Below are positions 37,865 to 49,257 of a stretch of DNA of 64,000 nt, piece after piece. The position numbers were made by a program, and so were the translations under genes. The stretch lies in contig JADGJC010000011.1 of the NCBI GenBank assembly GCA_027596075.1, positions 96,684-160,683 of the forward strand. The letters are read 5' to 3'. The notes beneath the pieces were generated by a model. That model made no database searches. It was not told the origin of the DNA and saw only the letters and a list, made by a program, of their open reading frames with translations. How positions within the stretch are numbered: the stretch's first letter is position 1; each line of letters starts with the position of its first letter. The DNA comes from Rhizophlyctis rosea. Taxonomy: Eukaryota; Chytridiomycota; Chytridiomycetes; Rhizophlyctidales; Rhizophlyctidaceae.

Positions 37865-39571
37865 ATGGGTGTTCCTGGGACCCCACGTGCGATTTCGAAG
37901 GTTGCCGCCAACACGAAAAGTGGTTGGGAGTTACGTCAGCGCTCACCGTTTGCTGTGGTCGGGCAGCAGTCTCCTTTAGATGCTGATGGTAAGTCTACTG
38001 ATACGTACTGATAATCAACGTTGCAATCATGAGTCAACTAACTGAAGTTGTATTGTTGCATCATAGCTTTACAATGCCCGATTTGTTTCGAGGTGTTCAC
38101 CGACCCTGTTACCTTTGACACTTGCGGGCACAGCCTATGTCTTGAATGTCTGAATCAGATGCTAGAGTGAGTTCACGCTGCCTTTATATTGTCTTCTGGA
38201 AATGGCAATACTTAATGTTGATATTCCGCTTATCATTCCAGAGCTGCACCAAACAGCAACTGCCCAACATGCCGCTCCAGGATCATCGGAGCTCTCCGCA
38301 AGTCGAAAAGTCAAATCAACGAAAAGCTAAAACAACGCTGCGAGCAATACAAAAAGCGGCAACCACAACGCCAGCAGTCAGTGCCACCATCAATCAAGCG
38401 CGTTCCGGCCGCGTTGTCGGAAAATGCCTCAAAAGAACATGCTCGCTTTCTTCGTGCCAGAGGAAGAGACTGTCGGGGCGAAGGCGCTGAGGTCATGACC
38501 GACAGAGTAAGATACGCCCGCGCAGCGGCCGCAGCCGACGAAGCCTATGCTTCATCCGTCCTTTCCGCATCCTCGTCCACATCACCCAACATCACACCAA
38601 CACCATCCGCAGCAACATCACCGTCCACTAAACGCAAACGAGTCTCACCCGAACGAACCAATAACACCAGCATGGAAGATCAGCGAGAATCTGAAAGCAA
38701 ATCCTCTCCTCCCAAACGTCAGAAGACGAGGACCACATGCCGTAACACCATTCTTGAGACGAATGTACTTGAGGGGTCCATTGGGGTGCGGACGCGACGG
38801 GCTGGTTTAGTCAGCAGCGCCAGGGAGGACGGACCGTCGATCGCTTCCTGTATGCGTGCTGGGAACTCGGAAGGGGTCAGTGGGCGGGGAACGGGGAAGG
38901 GGAAGGGACAAGATCCCCAGAGCGTTTTGGAAATTGATATTTCTGCAGTTCGGGAGGAACCGGAATACGAGCGACCTCTGACGCGTCGGGCGGCAAAGGC
39001 AGGGAAGGCGAGGGTGGAGGATACACCAAGTTGCATTGGTGCGTCGTCAAACGGTCGTACAGAGGATTTGGGACGGCGGGTGACGCGTCGGTCGGTGAAG
39101 GAGGGACCGAAGGAAGAGCCGAAGATTGGACGGGAAGCACAGGAGCAGCAGGCTGCTTCTCACCGGCGAATAACACGCAGTGGAGGAAGTACCGTGAAAG
39201 AGAAAGAGGGGCGTTGGGGTGCAGCCGCTTCGAAGGATGCAAATGCTCCCGCGGGAAAGAAACAGCCCAACGCTGCAACTTCGGAACCGACGGTGGGTCC
39301 GTCCCGTCGCGTGACGCGGAGGGCGGCGGCCTTGATGGCTTCTGAGGATGGTGGGAGCGAGGAAGGGAGGGAGGAGGGGCGGAGGGGTCGAAGGGGTGGT
39401 GAGGGGGATACGAGACTACGCACTCGTGCATCGGCGCGGGGGAAGGATGAGGCAACGGCAACCAGGGCGGGTACTGGGCGGGATAACGATAGTGAAGGGA
39501 ATGGTGCGCCCATGCGTCCGGATCGTGGTCGTCGGCCGCAGCCGGGGGTGCAGGTTTTCGTTGAGATTTGA
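37865..39571 (+). CDS. RING-finger (C3HC4) protein, predicted E3 ubiquitin ligase, with repeated RR-x-TRR motifs
   Basis: Exons 37865-37988, 38067-38166, 38242-39571; 517 residues. The start ATG has a good CACCATGG context. The RING is complete only after splicing: C45, C48, C61, H63, C66, C69, C82, C85 (CPICFEVFTDPVTFDTCGHS ... CPTC), the C3HC4 type seen in TRIM-like and other ligases. The remainder is low-complexity, basic and Ala/Arg/Glu-rich. It contains five spaced variants of a TRR motif: RTRRAGL, LTRRAAKAG, RVTRRSVKEG, RITRSGGS and RVTRRAAAL, which could be DNA- or histone-binding hooks. A nuclear place is likely from the many basic clusters; the target is unknown. Confidence 0.85.
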
Positions 39572-40432
39572 TTACATATATTCGAGAAAGAATCGTTAGG
39601 GGAAATATGTAGCAATCAATATGGATCATTCTCGTCCTCTTGAGATAAGCTGTGTGCACGCCATGTGAAAGATTCTGTTATTATTTGATGAATTTGCTAT
39701 TTCCAACATATCGCAAGTGGTAACATATGTACATGTATGCCGGTTCAATGCAAAAAGGTTGCTTGGTTCCAACTGCCCATGGCTTTTATGTCATTTTTGC
39801 TTTTTTAAAGATGTTTATATTCCACTGAATGGGGAATTTGAATTGAGCTACGCTCTGGTCTGAGAAACAAGCAACGGTGATGAATTTAGAATGTATTTGG
39901 ATAATGAGCCCGCTGGATGGGGAGATATGCTTGCGCCGAACTAGAGGGGAAAAGACGCCAGGGTCCTACCAACTTGACCTGGTACATCCAATTGCAAAAG
40001 TCTTTAACGCGTGGACAATGGGGCATGAGGGTATCAAGCATCGAACTGCCCATGACATCAGGAAAACATGTTTCGGCGTGTTTTCCTTTCAGGTGACAAG
40101 GGATTTGCAGACGTGTTCTGCCGCGCTTTCAGAAGCGCGTTTTTTTTTTGAATGCAACCGACCCGATTTGGTTGAGCGGGTCTCAGCCGCCGCCCCGTGC
40201 ACCAATGAAGAGACCATGACAAGGTGACATGGGGATATGTACCAAAACGGGTCCGGACTGCGTGCGTGCTTTTGCGGTGGCAGGGATGCAGGGGGTCACT
40301 TATGCTTCAGAGTGTGAAAGGGCGGGGGGAGTGTCATGTAAATAGGTCTGGAGGACGTCCCGAAGCCCCCCATCCTCCCTCATAACGATATTCACTCACC
40401 TTGATCTCCTTTTCCTAAGTCTTTTCGAAAAT
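39572..40432. other. Intergenic, 0.86 kb, with a hairpin plus T-run
   Basis: No protein gene. Contains the hairpin and T10 tract at 40122-40149 (separate entry). The last 100 bases are the presumptive promoter of the small secreted protein. Confidence 0.45.
40122..40149 (+). terminator. GC-rich 7-bp hairpin followed by ten Ts (Pol III-like terminator?)
   Basis: CGCGCTT, loop TCAG, AAGCGCG, then ten thymines. This looks like an intrinsic terminator. In a fungus it would fit a Pol III 3' end, but I found no A/B box or other RNA gene directly upstream. Confidence 0.35.
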
Positions 40433-41116
40433 ATGCGTCTCACAGCCTTGCATACTCTCCTCACAACGCTTTTCGTCTCGGCCGCTGTGGCGGCACCGAC
40501 GACGGGCGTCGCGTTCACCTCTACCAAGTCCTGCAGCCTCCTCCCGGTGAAGGCTACACTTGCGACTCAGCTTAACGGTCTCAGGCTTTCCTATCTGAAT
40601 CAGTGTGTGGTACGTTACTTTTTTTGGAAAGGGGCGGGGGGGGGGGGGGGGGGGTTGTTGAACTGTCTGTGTGCGGATTAGCGTGGTTCTGGAAGAGAGG
40701 TCGCTGCGATACTTTTTTGACGAAACTGTTTCCAGATTATATTCGCAGGCACGGCGAACCTCCTGCAACCGAATATCGTATTGGAGAAGGGGGATACGAC
40801 TGATTGTATCACACTGCCTGATGATACTGTTGATACTCTTCTGGACGGAGTGGTAAGAGAGTTGGGAGCGATCTATTTTCTTTTTTGTGGATTTCCTTCC
40901 TTCTTTTCACCATTGTGTTGATTTGCTCAATTTCGGATGCTTTTTCTCAAGATTGTACCGGGAACGACGACCGTTATTGGAAGTGTCACTCTGAAACGAT
41001 TCAGCGCTCAGGGTTGTGACGGAGAGCCGTTCTTTACTGCATCGAGTGATACTTTGGTGTCCGCTGTTAGTGTCTGTGCTGGGTTGAAGAGTGTTAGAAT
41101 TACATGTAACCATTGA
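40433..41116 (+). CDS. Small secreted cysteine-containing protein of unknown function
   Basis: Exons 40433-40609, 40736-40852, 40952-41116; 152 residues. A clear signal peptide (MRLTALHTLLTTLFVSAAVA, cut after about residue 21) and no membrane helix afterwards. The mature part of about 130 residues has six cysteines (in SCSLL, QCV, DCITL, GCDG, VCAG, TCNH), an even number suited to three disulfides, and mostly strand-like, Thr/Val-rich sequence. No family recognised; a secreted effector-like or wall protein is possible. All three exons keep phase 0 and the stop comes just after the last cysteine. The first intron holds a run of 19 Gs (40636-40654). Confidence 0.75.
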
Positions 41117-42372
41117 AGTAGTGAAAGTCGGAGAGTTATGTTGCTGTTTGAGATGTCGAATCATATACATCCAATGTTTGCCCCTTGTGGTTTGAGCTAC
41201 ATGTGCAGCACAATATTTGTCAAACAGAGACATTAGGCGCTGGTGATCCGCGTCCTGAACAGCGCTCTGTCCGCATGTGCTTGGAGAAACTGTAACCTTT
41301 GGCAACATCTGGTATGCGGTATCTCCACTTCCAGATACTATCAACAACCTTAGCGTGAAAACATCGCACCTTACGATAACCCTCCTATTACACGCTATAG
41401 CACGCCGTCACAATACCAACGCTCAATTCGCTCAACCATACACATTCGCATATCACAATAAGGTCGTGGCGGGAATCGAACCCGCATCTCCGTGCTCCGT
41501 AGGCGGACACAGGGCCCGTGGTACTGGCGTGAGGCAAAAAGCTCAACAATTAGGTATCCAACGCAGTGATCAGAACTCCAAACTAGTTCTTACACAGGCG
41601 CACCAAGCATTGGCGGGTTAGGCCAAGCGGACACACTGCGCACTCTTCGGCACTAGAGCCGAACTGAACACCCTGTAATCCGGACGGGGGCCTTACTTGA
41701 AGGAGTGCAACCAGCAGCAAGGACGAGTTAGGGTCCAGAGGAGGAAGTGAAAATGGAATGGTTGTGGTGAAGAGTTGCAAGGTGATCTCCCTTGATGGGG
41801 TAAATTAGGGATAAGCTGTGGCTAATAGCAAGCTATCCCCGAGCCAATGGGTCCACCCAAAGTGTTCATGTGAATTTGGGCCACAAAGTCTGATCAGATT
41901 GGAATCAAAGGCCGGGCCTGGAATGGAACGCTCGCTGGAACACCGCGCAAAGGTTTCTCCTTGTTGGCTGGTGTATGGTGTGTCCGCTATTCTTCATAGG
42001 TAATACGGGGCAGGGGGAACCCACAAGGAAACAGCATAACTAGGTATTCGGAATCGCACGTAAACTTGCTGTCGGATTGTCGTCGCGGATAGTATTGGCG
42101 CGTGTTGAAGAAGGTGGGTTGGGCAAGATGTGCGTTCTTCTGTTTGTGGCTTACTATCTGCTGACCGTGTGCCTATTTTTACCTGCTGTCCTTTTACTCA
42201 CTGTAATATGACCGAATTCCCACCAGTCTTGGTATGCACATATCGCCTTTATCGACAAGTGTTGACCAACTCACTGACAATGCCGACTTTCCCATACCAG
42301 ATAAACATACGACACCGACATACTTAGTCTCCCCGTCAAATTTCACCTCCCTCGCACTCGGCAAACATCAAG
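41117..42372. other. Intergenic, 1.26 kb, with a tRNA-like fragment
   Basis: No protein gene. Contains a tRNA 3'-half-like segment on the minus strand (41463-41506). The last 200 bases lead into VTS1. Confidence 0.45.
41463..41506 (-). pseudogene. tRNA-Arg(ACG)-like 3' half, no matching 5' half
   Basis: The minus strand reads CTACGGA, then GCGGGTTCGATTCCCGC and CACGACC. That is a perfect B box (GGTTCGATTCC) in a 5-bp T stem, the 3' acceptor strand, and an anticodon-loop-like CTACGGA suggesting anticodon ACG. The complementary 5' acceptor (GGTCGTG), an A box and a paired anticodon stem are absent nearby, and no T-run terminator follows, so this is a fragment or decayed copy rather than a working gene. 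Confidence 0.45.
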
Positions 42373-44271
42373 ATGACGACGCAGCCGCGTCCAATGTCCG
42401 ATTACCAAGCCGGGGTTATCGGCAGCGGTAGCAGTGGTAGCAGCAATGGGAACAGACCGATGTCGGCAACCAACGCTGCCGACGCGTTGCAAAAGGGCGC
42501 GAGTTCTGCTCAACGTCCCAGTTCAGAGGTTCTTGCCGCGCACTACAAGTCGCCTGAAGCTGAGGGTGAGTGGTTCAACGAAAATGAAATGTTCAATCTG
42601 TTGCAGATTGGAAGATGGTCATGCGGTTTGAAGATGATTGAACTCTGCACCTAGTGTGAAAGTCGGAGTTCGTGCTTCGGGACGGCTGAAGTTATTGTTC
42701 AAGCTCCGAACCATATCTGATTCATCTTCATTTCCTCTAGCAATTGATCGTTGGTTTGAAGATCTCAGTTACTATGAGCGCACATTAGAGCAAATGGCGC
42801 GAGCAAAGCTTGACGAGAACTTCAGAGAAGAACTCAAACATATCGAGCAGTGGTTCAACGTTTTGTCTGATCCGGAGCGGACAACGGCACTATATAGTCT
42901 GCTGCAGCACACAACGCAGGTGCAGATAAGATTCTTCATCACCGTGTTGCAGCAAATGGCTCAAAAAGACCCGGGAGCGTCGACTCCATCCGCTAAAACT
43001 CCTACGACGCCGGGTCCTCCCACTCCCGCGACCCCTGCTCGTAAGATGATCTGCTCAAGATTTCATCTTCATCGTCATGTCATACTCACAAGTCTCATCT
43101 AGCTGGTTTGCCGCACAATATACCGCCACGCGTCCCCTCGCCCGCTGTGTCTGTGAGTGGAATGCCTGCCAATATCAACCGCATACCTGAAACCGACGAA
43201 GACGAGAAGTACCTTGGAATCGTAAAAGGCAACCGCCGTTTGTACGACCGGCACAGCGCTCCAAACGCCGATGAGAAATACGCCCAATACCTTGGAGATT
43301 TACGCGCAAGTGATCCTTATCGTGTCGTCCCAGACGATCTTCACAGGGCGGAACAACCGGGCGTAGAATACGTCCTAGACGACTACTCCTACAAAAGGGC
43401 CTCCCGCACCAGCGTCACCATGTCACCAATCATACGCCCCAAAACGCCCCTCGAACAGGACGCCATCAACTCCGTCGACTGGTCTCTCAACCCATCCCCC
43501 GCCACTCCAAGCCTCGGCAACGGCACCTTTTCCCCCGTCCTCCTCCCCCGCCAAGTCGAAGAATACGACGTACCCATCATGTCCCTTCAAGGCCCGCGCT
43601 CCCCCTTCACTCGACCCCTCTCTCCCGCCCGCCCCATGTCGCCGATCGTCATCTCCCCGCCCTCACCAGCGCCCCCGCGCACGCCATTACAACACGCGGC
43701 GATCCCGCCGCATCATTTGAGGGAGTCGGGTGTGCACCCGCATCCTAGCCCGGGTTGGAATCATATTAGTTTGAGGAGTCCTGCGGGGTATTCGCCGACT
43801 GATTATAGTGATAGTCATGATGGGTTTGGAGGGGCGGATACGTTGGATGGGCATGAGTATGGTGGGGGGCGGTCGAGGAGTGGGAGTCAGGCGGGTGGGA
43901 CGCATAAGGAGAAGGGGAAGATTCCGGAGACGGTTGATTTGGATGCTCTGAAGGGTGAGAATCTCTGGTCTTTGTTGATTTGGTTTGCGGCTTCATGGCG
44001 TTTCCTGTTCCGTTTTTGGAGGGGGTGATTGCATGTCGAATTGTGTTTCCAACCTTTGCATTCCCATTATCCAGATATCCCAGCATGGCTACGAAGCCTG
44101 CGTCTGCACAAGTACACGCCTACGTTCGAGAACATGGACTGGAAGGAGATGATCAAATTAGACGAGGATGCGTTGATCGCAAAGGGTGTGAGTGCTTTGG
44201 GGGCGCGGAGGAAGATGTTGAAGGTGTTTGAGATGGTGAGGAAGGAGATGGATATGAAGGTGAGGAGATGA
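42373..44271 (+). CDS. VTS1: VTS1/Smaug-type SAM-domain RNA-binding protein
   Basis: Post-transcriptional regulator that binds hairpins with CNGG loops and recruits the CCR4-NOT deadenylase in yeast and animals. Exons 42373-42565, 42741-43040, 43103-43954, 44075-44271; 513 residues. A conserved N-terminal helical domain ([20 protein letters not shown] ... [32 protein letters not shown]) matches fungal VTS1. The middle is long, Pro/Ser-rich and disordered. The C-terminal SAM domain (449-513) reads [57 protein letters not shown], with the basic patch used for RNA binding. Ending directly after the SAM domain is usual for VTS1. Confidence 0.95.
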
Positions 44272-45289
44272 ATGTCGTTAAGGGATGATGGGCGTTGTTT
44301 TGGGGCTTTGGCAGACGGCAAAGTTCATTCTGGAGTGCTTTTTTCTGATGTTGTTTTTTTTTTTTGTTTAGGGACTTCCGTATTGATGTAGTGGGTACAT
44401 ATTATTTTCACCAGCTTGATGCTGGTGGTCTTTGTAGACGTAAATTCGATTTTTCGTTTTTGGGTTGGTTGTTTCTCGGGGTAGTTGATGTATCTATGGC
44501 GCGGAGGTTTGGAGATGGTTCATATCTTTGGTGAGGCAGGATGGAAGAGGTTGGCAGGCATTACCTCGAAATATGACGGTGTGGGATGGCGAACGGTTGC
44601 CGATGACGGAGAGGACATATGAAAGTTGGAGGAGAGTTTTGGTATGAATGGTTAGCGTGGGATCGGATAATGCTTAGAGATGATGGATTATATGAATGAA
44701 TGGTACGATTCTTGCACCTTTTTTGCGCGTCATTTGGTCGGATGTGGTGGCACAGCGACTGCTGGTATCGCTCCCACCGGCACGGGGCAGTCAAAGGCCC
44801 CAGATGTCTCATCTCACATTACCGAAAGATGGATAAGCGATTTATCATACCTACGAGTATGCCAAAATGCAAACACTCAGCAGCTATGCGGATGGATCGC
44901 GCTGATTGAGCAAAGCACATCGTCAAAGATACCAAGTCGCGAAACCACCGCTGACAAAACCGCTTGAAGCTGCTCCATTGTCAGAAGAAAAAGCTATGGA
45001 AAGACCCCAATTGATATAGATGAAGTGCCTTTATATTTTGAATGTGGCTATTTACTAAAGATGCTTTTGATTGACTATCCTAAGGAAAGTTTATTTCGAC
45101 TGTTCTATGTGGAACAGCTGCCTCTTATAACTTGCAATTTCCAGCCTGACGAAAATGTGCGTTTACCCCATGCTCCGTCAGCTACATTGTATGAAGACAA
45201 CGGAATAAATATACACAGAAAACCCTTCCGACCATTTCCATTACACATTTTGGATCGACGATCCCCAAAGTAACCTGAGACCCACCGCT
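44272..45289. other. Intergenic between convergent genes, 1.0 kb
   Basis: No gene seen. AT-rich with T-runs near 44350; holds 3' ends of VTS1 and the MFS gene. Confidence 0.45.
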
Positions 45290-47065
45290 TCACACCACCT
45301 TCTTCCCCAACCCAGCCCTAGCACTCCACCTCGTCTCCCACCCCAACACCGCCAAAAGCCCCGCAACAACCCCATACGTAACCCACGGGAACCCCCACCC
45401 ACTCTCCCCCGAACTCCAACTCCACAACCCGCCCGCAACAGCCGGTCCAATTGTCCTCGCCAAACACGCCGCCATCTGCGCCACGCCGTTGATTTTGCCC
45501 AATTCCGCGGGGGAGGGCGCGGACTCGTTGACGATGAGGAATGTGGAAGTGAAGCAGAACATTGTGCCGAGGGAAGAGAGGGTTAGGAGGGGGAGGAGGA
45601 GGAAGAATGTTGGGGTATGGGAGGGGGAGGAGGCGAGGGCTAGGTAGGGGAGGAGGGGGAAGAGGAGGGTTGAAATGAAGGTTAGGAGGACGCCGGTGCG
45701 GAGGGTTTTGAGGGGGCCGAGGGCTTTTTCTACGCGGTGGTAGACGAAGATCTGGGTGGTGTAGTATAGGGCGGGATTGTTTAGCTATTGTGTATCCAAC
45801 ACTGTAACCCAGACCAATGCAAAACTCACCTGACAAAGCAACGTCACAATCCCCTGAAAACACAAACTAGCTCCAACCTCCTTCTCCCCAAACCCAAGCC
45901 CATTCCTCTTCATCTCCACCGGCGTCGCAGCCAAAAGCGGGTACACTTCCTGATTCATAATTGCCGTCAATGCCAAAAGTCCCAATCCAAAGACGGGGGG
46001 CCACGCCGCGTCGGGTAAGTATCCCCTCACGGTCTGGAAAATCTCGCTGGAACGCCGTTTGGGTTTCTCCTGGTGGCGGATTATATCGACTTCAACGCGG
46101 TGGGAGGGTGGGGGGATGGAGAGGGTTTCCTCAAGGTAGATGTAGCCGAAGATGAAGCCGAAGAGGGAGACGAGGGCGGAGATGGCGCAGGGGAGGAAGT
46201 AGGGGTAGGTTTTGAGGAAGGTTGATGTGCCGAAGAGGGAGGGGTATTGTTGGGCGGGGTTGGAGAGGAAGCCGCCGATGATTGGGCCGGCTGGGTGGAA
46301 TGTTTGGAGGGTTTAGGGGATATGGGGTAGAGCATTAAAGTGGCTGGAACTTACCAATACCACCGAGCGCCATGCAGAACCCGAACAAACTGAACGCTTT
46401 TGCGCGGTTAGTGTGGTCGGTGATCTCTCCCGTGATGGATTTCGCGACACCAATGTTGCCTGGCAGATATCCATGCCGCCCACGCCCAGAATGAGTATCA
46501 CTCCAAGATGTCAAACGCACGACCGAAAGCGCTGGGACTCACCATTAACGAAACCCAACATAGCTCTCGCAACAACTGCCCAAGCAAAATTCCTTGCCAA
46601 CCCGAACAACAATGCCGACACAACGTTTCCAGCCAATCCCAATAGAAGCACCGGTCGCCTACCGAAGCGGTCACTGGCCATTCCAATGGGGATGGAGGAG
46701 ATGACCTGTGCTAGCGAGAACGTTGTTGTGATGAGGCCTGCATAGTATCCGATCTCTGTTGGGTCTTCTGTGACGTTGAAGTCTCGGATCCTGGAAGGCA
46801 GGGAACGTTCAGCGTGTATCCTTCTGAAGCCATATGAAGGGGTTAAGCGGTGAGACTGAACTTACATGAAGTAGATGAAGGGAAATATGATAGTCAACTG
46901 AATGGGTTCACCTAACACAGCGGCACACAGTACACTGAGTTGTTTTTTGGGTAATGGGGTGGGAGTTTGAGGAGTTGGTGATTGCTGCTTTGGTTGTAGG
47001 GTAGGGGACGGTGGTGGGGACTCCACCAACAGTGGTGTTGACTCGTCTGCTACGTGAGGAGGCAT
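45290..47065 (-). CDS. Major facilitator superfamily transporter, drug:H+ antiporter-like (ZIFL/YCR023C-type)
   Basis: Exons, in order: 47065-46866, 46790-46543, 46459-46355, 46290-45830, 45784-45290; 502 residues with about 12 membrane helices. The N-terminal tail is Pro/Ser-rich with the acidic dileucine-like DESTPLLVE. MFS motif A is GMASDRFGRRPVLLLG between helices 2 and 3; GFVNGNIGVAKSITGEITD follows the helix 4-5 pattern of this subgroup, and GFCMALGGIAGPIIGGFLS matches the antiporter motif of helix 5. A second N-terminal leader such as PIQLTIIFPFIYFMIRDF is shared by zinc-induced-facilitator-like proteins. The last intron is only 45 bases, the shortest accepted here. Substrate unknown. 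Confidence 0.88.
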
Positions 47066-47898
47066 CGTACTTGGTTCTGGAGGTCAGCAAAGATAATATC
47101 TACGGATGGCAATGGGAGGATCTCCGAGCGTTCTAACTTATTTCATAGATTTTGACCTCGGGAGGACAAGACCGCGGGGGATGTTGTAGGAACAGATTCT
47201 TTTATGAAGGAGGGCGTTTTGGAAAGAAAATGGACTGCCCGCGGAACTTATACACCCGCATTACCAACTTTTACCACGAGCCATTTGCGCTGCGCATTCA
47301 GGGAAGCCTCGGATGGGTCAGTGTTGCAACTCATCCACCAAGTTTGAGTGTCTTGTTGGGCTCGCAACCCGACCAGTTGTGCATTTGCATGGGCTTGTGT
47401 TACTGCCACCATATCTGAATTGTTGATCTCTTTGCAGCGGAGCCACAGGTTGGACGAAGTGAAAGTGCATTTTCTTCTCCGGATTGACCTTCATTTCGGG
47501 ACTTTAGGGGCTTCGTTCGTGGTTTGATGGGTGGCTCCACCTTACCACCGGGTGGGGATAAATCCATGAAAGCAGCTTCCGTAAGATGCCAGTGAAGCTC
47601 AGTGCTCTCGTATGAGGTGTCTGCAATGGGTGCTCTTCTTGTTGGATGACTTTGTAGGAGGGAGTTGGTGCCTTGCAGACAATTGCAACCAGTGGAGGGA
47701 GAACGCGACATCAGCAACGAAATTTGCGTGAGTGCTCATCCGGGCCAATGTTTACGCGATCTATGATGGCTTAGATGTGTCTAGATGAGTCACATATCGT
47801 CAGGCCCCTCCTGGCTCTTCTCCCCTGAATGAGCTTCATCTCGTTTGCTTTCCTTCCCGCTTCGACTCGTCTTTGCTACCATCTTCCGCCGAAGCTCC
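47066..47898. promoter_or_regulatory. Divergent intergenic region MFS / ankyrin gene
   Basis: 0.83 kb, no gene seen. Small open frames lack family features. Confidence 0.4.
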
Positions 47899-48416
47899 AT
47901 GACCTCCTCTTTCCACGTTCACGACGCGACATGCAACCACCCAATCACACCTTACACCCAATCTCTTGACGAGCTGGATTTTGAGCGCTCACTGCACGGT
48001 GCCGCTCAGAGCGGAAACACGACACGGTTGAGTAAACTCTTGCAAGGAACAAACCCAAATACCCTCGACACATATGGATATACCGCACTGGTGCGCGAGT
48101 ACCTACTTTCTGATCTTTCCTCAACAGTGCTAACCATCGGCGCCGTGCATTCCCATAACTCACCCGTGAACAGCACTACGCAAGCCGACAAGGGCATACA
48201 GAGTGCTGCCGACTCTTGCTTTCGGCCGGTGCGGACGTCGCAATTCCGACACGGGAACTGAAAGCCACTGCCTTACACCGTGCTGCGTTGGGCGGGCATG
48301 CAGAAATTGTGCGGTTGCTTCTAAGACACCGTGCTGATGTGACTGCGCGAGACGGGGATGGGAAAACGCCTGCAGAAGTCGCGAAAGCGGAGGAGGTTGC
48401 TCGACTACTTGCTTAG
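47899..48416 (+). CDS. Ankyrin-repeat protein, ANKRD39-like
   Basis: Exons 47899-48090 and 48174-48416; 144 residues. Opens with TCNHP, QSLDELDFERSLHGAAQSGN, which closely resembles the start of animal ANKRD39, then ankyrin units GYTALHYASRQGHTECCRLL, ATALHRAALGGHAEIVRLLL and DGDGKTPAEVAKAEEVARLL. Splicing joins GYTAL to HYASRQGH, completing the first full repeat. The animal protein is about 180 residues and carries one more repeat, which seems missing here. Function unknown; ankyrin repeats bind partner proteins. A second ATG upstream (47830) is out of frame. Confidence 0.83.
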
Positions 48417-49257
48417 TGTGAATTGCATGAAGGCATGAATATACCCTGGTTACTCTGCCGACCACGGCTCAGGCACTGCGCAATGGCGTCTTGATTGTTG
48501 AGAGAGGATGTGCTTCATCGATGAGTCTTTTCCCATGCATTCCGTATCATAGCTGTAGGTCATTCCACCACAATTCAAGCGCAGTTTCTAAGAGACTGAC
48601 TTCATGCCGTTGTTATGTAACTACACTCTACATTTATTTAACGGTGTGAGATATCACTCAAGCACCTAGGTATTGATCACAGTATAGAGTTGATGTTGTT
48701 CGTGTGTGGCAACGAATATTTCCCAGACTGCATGCGTTCGAAAGTGCCCACCGCTTCCACTCTGGGCTGATGCACCATCGTTCAGTGACTGAAATGATAG
48801 CACCTGAATCGGATATGAGATACCGTTGAATAAGTCTTGGCGCTATGATGCGTCTGGTCGCGTGGGTTGACCTCCGGGAATGAACTCCGGGTCAGAAGGG
48901 AGCTGATTCACATCACAATTCATCACTTTGGCGATGGCCCAGTTCCCAGTGAGGCTGGGGATGTGAAGCGCAAAAGAAGATGATTGAGTTGTAGAGTCCA
49001 TCAAACAGACTGCTGCGGCGTATCACAAGGCACGACGCGTGCATGACGTAGAGTCGACATGGATGAAGGGCGTGGCGCAGCATCGACGGTTATGGCACAG
49101 TCATAAACGTAAATCATATATAATGCTGTAACGTCAACATGAAACCTCTGAAGCGCAGAAAACTTTTCCGTCTTTCCCAGCCAAAAGCTTTCCATTCCAT
49201 CCTTGAAATCCCGCTTACGCTTCATATTTTCCCATCAGAGAACACATCTCAAGCAAA
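48417..49257. other. Intergenic, 0.84 kb
   Basis: No gene, repeat or RNA recognised. Confidence 0.45.

Noticed and set aside
38877..39659. 260-codon Pro/Ser/His-rich frame on the minus strand
   Set aside because: Shadow of the basic tail of the RING gene.
28962..40331. Other copies of the hairpin-repeat core: GAAAGGGCGGGGGGAG near 28964 and 40315
   Set aside because: They share only a G-rich 11-mer with the minus strand of the core and lack the rest of the core and the pairing arms.
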